64,000 nt of DNA from Abditibacterium sp. (lineage in GTDB: Bacteria > Armatimonadota > Abditibacteriia > Abditibacteriales > Abditibacteriaceae): the NCBI GenBank assembly GCA_030448265.1, contig JAUJNG010000020.1, positions 1 through 64,000 on the forward strand, in the 5' to 3' direction. A program made the translations under genes and the position numbers. The notes below the pieces were generated by a model, which made no database searches, was not told where the DNA came from, and worked only from the letters and a program-made list of their open reading frames with translations. Shown here piece after piece: positions 25,002 to 32,878 of this stretch; the first letter of the stretch is position 1; every line of letters starts with the position of its first letter.

Positions 25002-25457
25002 ATGCAACGTCGTTATTTCGTCGGCAGCGTCGCCATTATGGGCGCTCTCGGCTTTCTGGTCGCTTCTTCACTCAAGTCGGGCACGCTGCAATCGGTGCCC
25101 GTCGCCCAGCTTCGCGCCGCCGATGGCGCGCCGAAAAATTTCGTGGGTCAGCGTCTGCGCATGGTCGGTTTCGTCGGGCCGCAAAAAGTCGTCAAAACGC
25201 CCCAGCAATCGGCGGACGGCGTGGTGAACGTCCACAAATTTTCGGTCATCGAAGGCAAGAGCGCCGTGATGGTGTCTTACACCGATGCGCTGCCCGACAC
25301 CTTTCGCGCCGGCGGGCCGGTGCAGGTCGATGGCATTTACGTCGCGCCTGGCGTGATGAAAGCCGATCATGTCCTGACCAAATGCCCGTCCAAATATGAA
25401 GCGGGCGAAGCGGGCGCCAAAGCCCCCGAAAAGGTCGCCAAAGCAGGCGCCGTTTAG
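25002..25457 (+). CDS. ccmE: cytochrome c maturation heme chaperone CcmE (CXXXY type)
   Basis: 151 aa periplasmic heme chaperone with one N-terminal membrane anchor (residues about 6-25) and the CcmE beta-barrel (VGQRLRMVGFV, GGPVQVDGIYV). In canonical CcmE a His in an HXXXY motif binds heme covalently; here the place is taken by Cys in KCPSKYE (Cys128, Tyr132), as in the variant System I* of some archaea and Deltaproteobacteria. An adjacent His (ADHVLTK, about 123) is not at the canonical position. First gene of a four-gene ccm cluster. ATG 25002 is chosen over an upstream GTG-type extension. Confidence 0.88.
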   Translation: MQRRYFVGSVAIMGALGFLVASSLKSGTLQSVPVAQLRAADGAPKNFVGQRLRMVGFVGPQKVVKTPQQSADGVVNVHKFSVIEGKSAVMVSYTDALPDTFRAGGPVQVDGIYVAPGVMKADHVLTKCPSKYEAGEAGAKAPEKVAKAGAV

Positions 25458-25543
25458 AATTTCAGTGCCAAGTGAAACGCAGGGGCGCCCGCGACGGCGC
25501 CCCGTCATTGGAGTTAACGTCCTGTGCCATGAGGCTTCAGCCT

Positions 25544-25636
25544 CCTGGCACGACAGAGTTCACTTGTTTCGTGACCGACGAGAACGGCGACCCCGTTTAC
25601 ACGCCCGCTCCTGGCACAGTAGAGTTCACTTGTTTC
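25544..25636. repeat. 27-bp direct repeat between ccmE and ccmF
   Basis: 25544-25570 and 25610-25636 match at 24 of 27 positions (CCTGGCAC...AGAGTTCACTTGTTTC). The second copy ends 3 bases before the ccmF ATG. A small palindrome GAGGCTTCAGCCTC (25531-25544) precedes the first copy. The frame of ccmF is open through this region, so an annotated start inside it would be artefactual. Confidence 0.8.
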
Positions 25637-25639
25637 CCC

Positions 25640-27700
25640 ATGCTCGCTCAACTCGGACATACCCTCCTCTGGCTCGCGATGGCCACCGCCGCCTTCAACA
25701 TCGCGGCGACCAGTTTTGCCACGCGCCGTCCCAACCGCGCGGCATGGCTCGAAAGCGCTCACAACGCCGTTTTCGTGTGCTGGGCGTTCGTCGCGGCGGC
25801 GTGCGCGCTGCTTATTGCGGCGTTTGTGACCGACAACTTCGCGCTTTCCTACGTCTGGCAAAACTCCAATCGCGACCAGCCGCTGCCCTTTAAAATTTCC
25901 GCGCTGTGGGGCGGGCAGGGCGGCAGTCTGCTGCTGTGGACGTTCGTTTTGGCGACTTACGCGCTCGTCATCTCGCGGAGCGGGCGCAAAAGCGGGCAAA
26001 ATCTCGCGCCCGCCGCCGTCGCGGTCGTGTCGGCGACGACGTTTTTCTTCGCAGCGCTCGTCTTTTTTCGCGAAAACCCGTTTGCCCTCGTCGAAGGCGC
26101 CGTCCCCACCGACGGGCGCGGCATGAACCCGCTGTTGCAGAACTACTGGATGCAGATCCACCCGCCGACGCTTTATATCGGCTACGTCGGCTGCACCGTG
26201 CCGTTCGCCTTCGCGGTGTCGGCGCTGCTGCATCGCCGCTTCGATGAAGAATGGGTTTCCCTCATCCGGCGCTGGGTGTTGTTCACCTGGATCGTTCTCA
26301 CCGTCGGCATCGTGCTGGGCGGCGTGTGGGCCTACGAAACCCTCGGCTGGGGCGGCTACTGGGCCTGGGATCCGGTCGAAAACGCCAGTCTGTTGCCCTG
26401 GCTTTCGGCGACGGCGTTTTTGCACTCGATCATGCTCCAGGGACGGCGCGGACTGCTCAAAAACTGGAATATCGCGCTGGTGACGCTGACGTTTCTGCTG
26501 TCGATTTTCGGCACGTTTTTAACGCGCTCCGGCGTGGTGCAAAGCGTGCATTCGTTCGCGGAAAGCGGCATCGGCGGCTATTTTCTGGGCTTCATGGGCT
26601 TCGCGCTCGCGCTCACCATGGTTCTCATCTATCTGCGCCGCAGCGAACTCCATTCCGACGCCAAGATCGAATCGAGTTTGTCGCGCGAGGGCCTTTTCAT
26701 GCTCAACAACTGGCTGCTGCTGGGCGCGACCTTCGCGGTTTTGTGGGGCACGGTTTTTCCGACGCTTTCCGAAGCGATTGGCAGTGGGCGTGTCACGGTC
26801 GGGCAGGAGTATTTCAACCGCGTCATGGCGCCGATTGGCCTTTTGCTGCTGGCGCTGACGGGAATCGGGCCGCTTTTGCCCTGGCGCCGCGCGACCTGGG
26901 CGGGCGTGTGGAAAGCGATTAAATTTCCGCTTTTGTGGTCGCTGCCGTTCGTGCCGGTGATGTGGTTTCTGGCGCAGTGGCGCACCGGCGCGGCGACGGC
27001 GTTCGTTCTCGCGGCTTTCGTGTTTCTGGCGATTGGCTGGGAGTTTTTTCGCGGCATCAAAACCCTGATGCACAAGCGGCGCGAAGGCGCGTTTGAAGCC
27101 TCCGCGAATCTGCTGTCCTTCAATCCGGCGCGCTATGGCGGCTACATCGTGCATCTGGGCGTCGCGGTAATGTTCGTGGGCTTGACCGGTTCGTCGGTTT
27201 TCAAAATTGAGACCAAGCCGATTCAGCTCAAAAAGGGCGAAACCATGCGCGTCGGCGAATACGTGTTGCGCTTCGACGGCCTGGCGCGGCCCACGAAAAT
27301 GCCCGACAATTTGCAGGATCAAATCGTGGCTCTGGTCACGGTGTTCGACCAGAACGGCCAGATTACACCTCGGGACAGGCCGATGGATCCGCGCATCGAC
27401 ATCTTCAAAAACACCACCGCGACCGATTCGACCGGCGAGGAAGTGCAGCGCGCGCGGCGCCCCTCGATTCGCATGACGCCCGCCAACGACCTTTATCTGG
27501 TGCTGGACGCGCTCGATACCAAAGACAATTCGGCTTCGATTAAGGCGTATATGAACCCGCTGGTGATGTGGATCTGGGTTTCGGTCGGCTTTTTCGTGCT
27601 GGGAACGATTGTCGCCATGCTTCCCCACCGCCGCAGCGCCGTCGCGCCGTCGCCAATTCCCGCACCGGTTGAAGAGCGCGAAAAGGAACTGGTGGCGTGA
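25640..27700 (+). CDS. ccmF: cytochrome c heme lyase CcmF
   Basis: 686 aa polytopic inner-membrane protein that receives heme from CcmE and attaches it to apocytochrome c. It has more than a dozen transmembrane segments and the tryptophan-rich WWD heme-handling region (WGYWAWDPVENASLLPWL, about 235-252), preceded by LWGGQGGSLLLW. Length is close to the family norm of about 650. Start ATG 25640 gives MLAQLGHTLLWLA, the usual first helix. The stop overlaps the start of the ccmI-like gene (TGATG). The CcmABC heme exporter is not in the window. Confidence 0.93.
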   Translation: MLAQLGHTLLWLAMATAAFNIAATSFATRRPNRAAWLESAHNAVFVCWAFVAAACALLIAAFVTDNFALSYVWQNSNRDQPLPFKISALWGGQGGSLLLWTFVLATYALVISRSGRKSGQNLAPAAVAVVSATTFFFAALVFFRENPFALVEGAVPTDGRGMNPLLQNYWMQIHPPTLYIGYVGCTVPFAFAVSALLHRRFDEEWVSLIRRWVLFTWIVLTVGIVLGGVWAYETLGWGGYWAWDPVENASLLPWLSATAFLHSIMLQGRRGLLKNWNIALVTLTFLLSIFGTFLTRSGVVQSVHSFAESGIGGYFLGFMGFALALTMVLIYLRRSELHSDAKIESSLSREGLFMLNNWLLLGATFAVLWGTVFPTLSEAIGSGRVTVGQEYFNRVMAPIGLLLLALTGIGPLLPWRRATWAGVWKAIKFPLLWSLPFVPVMWFLAQWRTGAATAFVLAAFVFLAIGWEFFRGIKTLMHKRREGAFEASANLLSFNPARYGGYIVHLGVAVMFVGLTGSSVFKIETKPIQLKKGETMRVGEYVLRFDGLARPTKMPDNLQDQIVALVTVFDQNGQITPRDRPMDPRIDIFKNTTATDSTGEEVQRARRPSIRMTPANDLYLVLDALDTKDNSASIKAYMNPLVMWIWVSVGFFVLGTIVAMLPHRRSAVAPSPIPAPVEEREKELVA

Positions 27701-28038
27701 TGGAATGGATGTTTGCCATTATTTTGGGCGGCGCGGCGCTGTTTTACATCGCCTCGCCATTGTGGGCGGGCGCCTCGCCTGCGAAACGCGCCGCGCAGGG
27801 TGAAAACTGGCACACCGTCGAACAACTTGAAATCGACCGCGACCTGGGCAAAATCGACGACGCCGAATTCGAAGAACTCAAGCCGGAACTGCCCGCGCCG
27901 TCGCTTCCCTCGCTCGAAGCGCTGATTTTCGGCGCGCGGCGCCAAAAACGACTGCAAACGTCGCTCGAAAGCGAAGTTCTGATCGCGCGAGCGCGCAAAA
28001 AGGGAGACGGAATACGGGACGAATTTTCCGGAAGCTAA
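27700..28038 (+). CDS. CcmI/CycH-like small membrane protein
   Basis: 112 aa with a single N-terminal membrane helix (residues about 4-22) and a short cytoplasmic or periplasmic helical hairpin ENWHTVEQLEIDRDLGKIDDAEFEEL, which matches the N-terminal part of CcmI/CycH. The TPR apocytochrome-binding part is missing, so only the anchor and zipper are present, a form often annotated as the ccm-associated small protein. ATG 27700 overlaps the ccmF stop. The last 12 codons lie inside the left arm of an 80-bp inverted repeat, so its C terminus is shaped by the repeat. Confidence 0.75.
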   Translation: MEWMFAIILGGAALFYIASPLWAGASPAKRAAQGENWHTVEQLEIDRDLGKIDDAEFEELKPELPAPSLPSLEALIFGARRQKRLQTSLESEVLIARARKKGDGIRDEFSGS

Positions 28039-28215
28039 AGCATCCGTCTGGGGGCCTTCGGCCTTGGGTGCTTCGCACCCGTTGTCGCTGCGAATTGCTC
28101 ACGTCGTCTCAAATGTGGCAAGTCGCTGCCACTATCGGGTGCGAAGCACCCAAGGCCGAAGGCCCCCAGACGGATGCTTTAGCTTCCGGAAAATTCGTCC
28201 CGTATTCCGTCTCCC
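28002..28215. repeat. perfect 80-bp inverted repeat overlapping the ccmI-like 3' end
   Basis: Arms 28002-28081 and 28136-28215 are perfect reverse complements of 80 bp around a 54-base unique spacer. The left arm includes the last 12 codons and stop of the ccmI-like gene; the right arm ends 10 bases before the next ATG. It is the longest perfect palindrome in the window. The open frame of the downstream gene runs through the right arm, but its real start is after it. Confidence 0.95.
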
Positions 28216-28225
28216 GTCTCCCAAT

Positions 28226-29575
28226 ATGAAAAAGACGTTCCCCCTCCTCCTTCTCACCGCTCTCTCGACGCAACTCGCGGTCGCGGCGCCAACCGTCATT
28301 TCCGGTCTCGCCAAAGACGGCACCAACGGCAACAAGCCGCTCGCGGGCGCGACGGTTCAATTGGTGCGCCCTGGGGATAAAGGAGCGAAAACCACTCTCG
28401 CCACCACCAAAACCGACGCGGCGGGCCGTTTCGCTTTTCCCTCGCGCGACTACGGCGCGAATGAGCTTTTGATGGCCAGCATTCCGCATCAGGGCTTCGA
28501 CTACTGGGCGGTGGCCTATGACGGCGGCAACAAACTCAAGGCTGTCGGCATCAACGTCAACTCGCAAAAAGTCGATTTGCTGGTTTTCGATACTTCGACG
28601 CAGCCCGTGCCGCTCGATTTTCAGGTGCATCACCTCGCCATCGAATCCAATAAAACCGGCGAAGCCCCAAGCGGCCCCGCCACCGAAAGCAGCCAGGCGA
28701 AAGAAACCGGCCTCAAAGTCGTCGAGCGCATCGTGGTTCACAACCATTCCAGACAAACCTTTCTGGGGGTGGGGCCGCGCAAAATTTCGGTTTTGCTGGA
28801 CTTGCCCAAAGCCGCCAAAAACGTGCGCCTCGACCCCAAAATCACCGATGCCACCTTGATTAAAACCTCCGACGGCTGGGGCGTGGTGCGTCCCATCACG
28901 CCGGAGGCTTACGGCGCGCCCAACAACATCATCGTCAACTACCAAATCGACTGGCCTTCGGCGCTGCCCTGGGCCAAATCGGTCGATTTGAGCCGCAAAA
29001 CCATTTATCCGACCAAATTCTTCTTCGTGGCGCGCACCACCGACGACAAAGACCTCAAAGTCACAGCGCCCAAACTTTCAGGCGATGAAGAAGCGCCCGT
29101 TCCCATCGACGGCCAGACGCAAACGCGCATCGTCAATGCCATCGGCGCGCCCATGATGCCCCAGGGCAGCGCGCCTCCCGCGCTTCCGGCGGGTCAAACT
29201 CTGGAGATTGGGATTTCGAGGCCGGTCAATCCGATGTTCTGGGGCTTCGCGGCGATGACGCTTGCGCTGTGCCTGTTTCTGCCTCTGGCGATGATGAAAC
29301 CGCGCCGCAAACGGCGCGAGGCAAACTTCGCGGAACCGGCCTATGGGGGACTCGTTATTGAGCAATCTTCAGCGCACGGCGCCCAGTTTCCCGCTTTGAA
29401 CGGCTTCGGCACCGAGCTTGCCTTAACGCCGGCCAGCCGTGATCTGATTCAAAAAATCGCCGATCTCGACGACCAGCACGAGGCCGGAAAAATCGATGCG
29501 AACGAGTATCAAAACCGCCGCGCCGCGTGGAAAAAACAACTGATTGAATCGCTCGGCACGCCGCCGCAACATTAG
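28226..29575 (+). CDS. exported carboxypeptidase-regulatory-like protein of the ccm cluster
   Basis: 449 aa. A signal peptide (residues about 2-21) is followed by a carboxypeptidase regulatory-like (Ig-type) domain (GNKPLAGATVQLV, TDAAGRFAF), a central beta-rich domain of about 200 residues, one membrane helix (residues about 336-358) and a short tail with LDDQHEAGKIDANEYQNRRA that echoes the helical hairpin of the ccmI-like protein. The position in the ccm cluster suggests a role in apocytochrome handling or membrane assembly; that is inference. ATG 28226 is chosen because it begins the signal peptide just after the inverted repeat. Confidence 0.72.
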   Translation: MKKTFPLLLLTALSTQLAVAAPTVISGLAKDGTNGNKPLAGATVQLVRPGDKGAKTTLATTKTDAAGRFAFPSRDYGANELLMASIPHQGFDYWAVAYDGGNKLKAVGINVNSQKVDLLVFDTSTQPVPLDFQVHHLAIESNKTGEAPSGPATESSQAKETGLKVVERIVVHNHSRQTFLGVGPRKISVLLDLPKAAKNVRLDPKITDATLIKTSDGWGVVRPITPEAYGAPNNIIVNYQIDWPSALPWAKSVDLSRKTIYPTKFFFVARTTDDKDLKVTAPKLSGDEEAPVPIDGQTQTRIVNAIGAPMMPQGSAPPALPAGQTLEIGISRPVNPMFWGFAAMTLALCLFLPLAMMKPRRKRREANFAEPAYGGLVIEQSSAHGAQFPALNGFGTELALTPASRDLIQKIADLDDQHEAGKIDANEYQNRRAAWKKQLIESLGTPPQH

Positions 29576-29634
29576 CTTCCCATTGGCGAAGTCCAGAGGG
29601 GAGCGTCGGTTCAATCAACAGAAAGGAAATTTTC

Positions 29635-30147
29635 ATGCCGACCAAGGCTACCGCTAAAACGACCCCTCAAAAACCGAGCCGCAAAGCCGTCAAAACCGCC
29701 GCCGCAGGCTCTGCTCATAGCACCGACAGTGCGCCCGCCGAAGCCGTCAACGCCAACGCGGGCGAAATCAAGCCCCAGCAGCGCCAGGATCTCGACATCG
29801 GCCATTATCGCCAGCTTTTGCTCGATGAAATGGCGCGATTGGAAGAAGAGCGCGAATACGTCCGCAAAAACAACTCGGACATGGACGGCAACCTGCCCGA
29901 AGACGCCGAAGGCGAAGACGACACCGCCGATCTGGCGTCCTCGCTGATGGACAAGGAAATGGATTTGTCCGTCGAAGAGGAAATCGAGGACACCATGAGC
30001 GCCATCGAACACGCGCTCCGCAAAATGGAAGACGGCACTTATGGCATCTGCGACGTGTCCAACCAGCCCATTCCCAAAGCGCGCCTCGAACTGATTCCCT
30101 GGGCCAGCCTCACCGCCCAGATGCAGGCGATGGCCGAAGGCGAGTAG
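29635..30147 (+). CDS. DksA/TraR-like protein lacking the zinc site
   Basis: 170 aa. An Ala/Thr/Lys-rich low-complexity N terminus (about 1-55) is followed by an antiparallel coiled coil (YRQLLLDEMARLEEERE... to ...EEIEDTMSAIEHAL) and the DksA/TraR C-terminal signature DGTYGICDVSNQPIPKARLE. In DksA four cysteines (or a CxxC half-site) bind zinc; here only one Cys (YGIC) remains and the second pair is replaced by SLTAQMQ. It could still act in the RNA polymerase secondary channel, or be a general stress-type homologue. A strong terminator follows. Confidence 0.82.
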   Translation: MPTKATAKTTPQKPSRKAVKTAAAGSAHSTDSAPAEAVNANAGEIKPQQRQDLDIGHYRQLLLDEMARLEEEREYVRKNNSDMDGNLPEDAEGEDDTADLASSLMDKEMDLSVEEEIEDTMSAIEHALRKMEDGTYGICDVSNQPIPKARLELIPWASLTAQMQAMAEGE

Positions 30148-30160
30148 ATTCCGGCAACAG

Positions 30161-30193
30161 AAAACCCGCGCATTTTTAATGCGCGGGTTTTTG
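30161..30193 (+). terminator. terminator after the DksA-like gene
   Basis: AAAACCCGCGCATT and AATGCGCGGGTTTTT form a 14-bp stem with a 3-base loop followed by T residues. Confidence 0.92.
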
Positions 30194-30358
30194 TTTCTAT
30201 GCTCTTTCGATCTAATCCTCATTATCAAACAGCAATCTGCCATTTCTCGCAAACGCGGAATGCGGTTGCAGTTCAAGGAACACGCCAGTGGCGCTGCGCT
30301 CTGCTCTATTTTTATGAAATGGTTTCGTCACAAAAGGCAGTAATTTACAACCTATAGC

Positions 30359-30388
30359 TTGAAATTGCCGCGTGGCGCGGCGTAATAT
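30359..30388 (+). promoter_or_regulatory. promoter of the first accessory gene
   Basis: TTGAAA (30359-30364) and TAATAT (30383-30388) are 18 bases apart, upstream of the 191-aa gene. The 309-base gap from 30148 otherwise contains the terminator and AT-richer DNA with no gene. Confidence 0.5.
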
Positions 30389-30456
30389 ACTGTTGTGTTG
30401 ATGCGATCAGCTTATGAAGACCGAAAGGCAAAGACTAATACCGAGTAGATATAAAG

Positions 30457-31032
30457 ATGGCACAATTCACTGATTTGATTTACGAGAAATTCAGACGCAC
30501 CATTTTGTCCTGGGACACAACATTAGCAAACGATATTTATGTAATTGAGATTTTCTGTGGTGACAATGGGCTGTCGCAAGGCGATTTTCTGCTGGCCTAT
30601 AATACCGAGACATACTATAAGAGCCAAGTCGCTATTGCTGGTCAAGACGACGCCAAGTGGTCTCCCAGCGAATGGCTATGCGATTATCAGGCATCCACAC
30701 CGGAAACTGTAGAAGAACTATCTTTATGGGTTCAATGGTGCGAGTCAGTTGGTGTTGAAATTGATAGTGAACTCACGCACAGTCCATATAATCGTGAGAA
30801 GCGAATCATTTATGGAGCAGCGAGTCTCGCTTCTGCTTGCTCTGCTCTAGGTGAAGAAATTGCCCGCCGTTTGCATGAGGAACAAATAATTCAAAGCAAA
30901 TTCGGAAGAGATGTGCCAATTTTTATCGTAGAAGGCGAAGGAATAGTGAATGTCAAGGCAACACTCGCAGCAAATCCGCAGAATAATGCTTTGAATGAGT
31001 TCGTGGAATATACAAAAACGTGGTTGGAGTGA
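30457..31032 (+). CDS. hypothetical protein in cassette-like segment
   Basis: 191 aa, predicted soluble, no signal peptide or membrane helix. The sequence has an acidic, aromatic-rich N-terminal half (SWDTTLANDIYVIEIF, KWSPSEWLCDY) and a helical middle. It resembles in general style small contact-dependent immunity or SMI1/DUF4303-like proteins, but I do not recognise the family. Codon use and AT content differ from the neighbours, and an attC-like site follows within 12 bases, so it may be a gene cassette with its own promoter. Confidence 0.65.
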   Translation: MAQFTDLIYEKFRRTILSWDTTLANDIYVIEIFCGDNGLSQGDFLLAYNTETYYKSQVAIAGQDDAKWSPSEWLCDYQASTPETVEELSLWVQWCESVGVEIDSELTHSPYNREKRIIYGAASLASACSALGEEIARRLHEEQIIQSKFGRDVPIFIVEGEGIVNVKATLAANPQNNALNEFVEYTKTWLE

Positions 31033-31043
31033 ATCAACATCAA

Positions 31044-31130
31044 CACAACCAGTCGTTGCAGCCGACCCTTCGCAGCTTCGCTCGTGCCTCGCTGCGCTGC
31101 TGCGGGCGGCTGAACTGGGTCGTTATGCCG
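31044..31130 (+). other. integron attC-like recombination site A
   Basis: Left part ACACAACCAGTCGTTGCAGC and right part GGCGGCTGAACTGGGTCGTT can be laid out like an attC: outer AAC/GTT core (right core GTTATGC at 31122-31128), then paired CAGCCG/CGGCTG boxes, with one unpaired G on the left side, around a G/C-rich variable hairpin. Right core differs from the GTTRRRY consensus by one base. No integron integrase gene is present in the window. Confidence 0.5.
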
Positions 31131-31206
31131 GTGGCGCGGCTTGGCTGTAGTTCATAGGTGAAAATTGTATACTTCCTGCTGTAGTCAGAACCGCAAGGAG
31201 ACAGAT

Positions 31207-31500
31207 TTGGAAATCTACGATGTCATCTGGAAAGAAAAATTCGTGGACAAACTTGCGGTCAAACATGGCGTCTCGGTCGAGGAAGTAGAAGAAGTTTGGT
31301 TCAGCAGAGCGCACTTTCGGCGCGTCGAGCAAGGCCAGGTCGAAGGTGAAGATGTTTACGCCGCTTACGGCCAAACCGAGGGCGGTCGATACCTGATTAT
31401 TTTCTTCATCCGCAAACACGGGTCTGCGGCCCTGCCAATTTCGGCACGAGACATGACCCAGGCAGAAAGGAGATATTATCATGAACGAAAAGCACATTGA
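31207..31500 (+). CDS. BrnT-like toxin
   Basis: 97 aa ribonuclease-type toxin of the BrnT family, predicted from FVDKLAVKHGVSVEEVEEVW near the N terminus, AAYGQTEGGRYLIIFF and the C-terminal ISARDMTQAERRYY. TTG at 31207 is chosen because AAGGAG lies 6 bases upstream and gives the usual length; a longer ATG-started frame from 31165 has no ribosome site. The antitoxin gene starts inside its 3' end (20-base overlap), the normal toxin-first order of brnTA loci. Toxicity is inferred from family only. Confidence 0.8.
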   Translation: MEIYDVIWKEKFVDKLAVKHGVSVEEVEEVWFSRAHFRRVEQGQVEGEDVYAAYGQTEGGRYLIIFFIRKHGSAALPISARDMTQAERRYYHERKAH

Positions 31501-31744
31501 TCCTATTCCTGACACTTTCGGCAGTTTGGAAGAAGCTGGCGAGTTTTGGGATACACACGATACGATGGATTATCCTGATGCGTTTCAGACTGTCGAAGTG
31601 AATGCTCAACGTCGTAATCGGTATTACGAGGTTGAAATTGATATGAGTGTGGCTCAAGCGTTGCGTGACAAAGCACGTCAGCAAGGCGTGACAACGAGTG
31701 ACTTAGCCACCAAACTCATCCGCGATCAACTGGCCGCCGCGTAA
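31481..31744 (+). CDS. CopG/BrnA-like antitoxin
   Basis: 87 aa partner of the overlapping toxin gene. The first half has IPDTFGSLEEAGEFWDTHD, the signature of the CopG-antitoxin family (SLEEAxEFWDTHD), and the C-terminal half is a ribbon-helix-helix-like segment (EVEIDMSVAQALRDKARQQG) for DNA binding and autoregulation. Start ATG 31481 has AGGAG 8 bases upstream, within the toxin gene. It probably neutralises the toxin and represses the pair. An attC-like sequence follows. Confidence 0.82.
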   Translation: MNEKHIDPIPDTFGSLEEAGEFWDTHDTMDYPDAFQTVEVNAQRRNRYYEVEIDMSVAQALRDKARQQGVTTSDLATKLIRDQLAAA

Positions 31745-31756
31745 AAGCGACCCATG

Positions 31757-31845
31757 CCGGCACGACAATGCGCTGCATCCGACGCCCTGCGTCCTGCTCG
31801 TTCATCGCTCCATTCCAGGTGCGACTGGACTCGGCGCTATGCCGC
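31757..31845 (+). other. degenerate integron attC-like site B
   Basis: CACGACAATGCGCTGCATCC on the left and GCGACTGGACTCGGCGCTAT on the right can pair in the same general layout as site A, ending GCTATGCCG. Left text resembles attC sites of environmental integrons (ACAATGCGCT...CCGACGCC). The right core GCTATGC deviates from GTTRRRY at two positions, so recombination activity is doubtful. Confidence 0.4.
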
Positions 31846-31919
31846 ATTAGCCCCAACTTATATCCAGGAAGTCGCATAAGCACGAAGTTTGGCCCCAAAC
31901 GCGCAAAGCCAGCGATGAT

Positions 31920-32873
31920 ATGAGACTTGGTTTCGCCGTGAAAGTGTTAGGTCAAGAGGGCCTTAAAAGCCACGATGCGCGCCGCCATCAAAACGCGCCG
32001 CACCTCCGAAATTCCATCGAATTCGCACATGGAATCTTCGATTATCTCCAAAAGACGCGCATTTTGATGTATCGCTTTTCCAGCGATTTCGCGCCCTATC
32101 TCACCCATCCCGATCTGCCGCAGTTTCACGGGCAAATCGAGGAAGCGCGCGCCGAACTCGAAAACCTCGGAAAACGGGCGCGCGAGATGAATTTGCGGCT
32201 TTCGTTTCATCCCTCGCAATACATTATTCTCAACAGTCCGTCGCCCAAACTCACTGAAACTTCGACGCGCGATTTTCTGGCGCAGGCCCAGATGCTCGAC
32301 GTGATGGAGCAGGGCGAAGAAGCGGTCATCGTGACGCACGTCGGCGGCGTTTACGGCGAGCGCGAGGCGGCGATGGCGCGTTTTATCGCCCATTACAAAC
32401 TTCTTCCCGAACCGGCGCGGCGCCGTCTGGTCTTGGAAAACGACGATGTGTCGTGGAGCGCGGCGGAAGTGCTTCAAATCCACGAAGCGACGGGGATTCG
32501 CTGTATTTTCGACCACCAACATCACACTTGCATCAACCCCGAAGGCTGGAGCCACGAGGAAGCGTGCGCGGCGATTCTGAAGACCTGGCCCAATCATTGT
32601 CGGCCCAAAATTCATTTTTCCTCGCCGCGCATCGAAGCGCGCACCATTTTGCGCCGCGACAAAACGACGGGGAAACGGGTCGCGCACGAAGCGGCGGCGC
32701 TCGCCTCGCAGCACGCGGATTATATCGACAGCCAAACTTTCATCTCTTTCGCGCGGAAAGTGCGCGAAACGCGCGAATTCGATGTGATGTGCGAGGCCAA
32801 AGCCAAAGATCTGGCGGTTTTGAAACTGCGCGAAAAGCTGGAAGCGTTGGGCGATGAGTTTCTGATGGAGTAG
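31920..32873 (+). CDS. uvsE: UV damage DNA endonuclease
   Basis: 317 aa cytosolic TIM-barrel endonuclease that nicks DNA 5' to UV photoproducts. The order MRLGFAV, RNSIEFAHGIFDYLQ, MYRFSSDFAPYLTH, LRLSFHPSQYIILN, VTHVGGVYGE, LENDD, FDHQHH and HFSSPR matches UvsE/UVDE with its metal-binding His/Glu residues. Length is normal. The gene follows the cassette-like segment and returns to the host's GC-rich composition. A terminator hairpin lies 170 bases downstream, inside a larger inverted repeat. Confidence 0.92.
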   Translation: MRLGFAVKVLGQEGLKSHDARRHQNAPHLRNSIEFAHGIFDYLQKTRILMYRFSSDFAPYLTHPDLPQFHGQIEEARAELENLGKRAREMNLRLSFHPSQYIILNSPSPKLTETSTRDFLAQAQMLDVMEQGEEAVIVTHVGGVYGEREAAMARFIAHYKLLPEPARRRLVLENDDVSWSAAEVLQIHEATGIRCIFDHQHHTCINPEGWSHEEACAAILKTWPNHCRPKIHFSSPRIEARTILRRDKTTGKRVAHEAAALASQHADYIDSQTFISFARKVRETREFDVMCEAKAKDLAVLKLREKLEALGDEFLME

Positions 32874-32878
32874 GGGTG

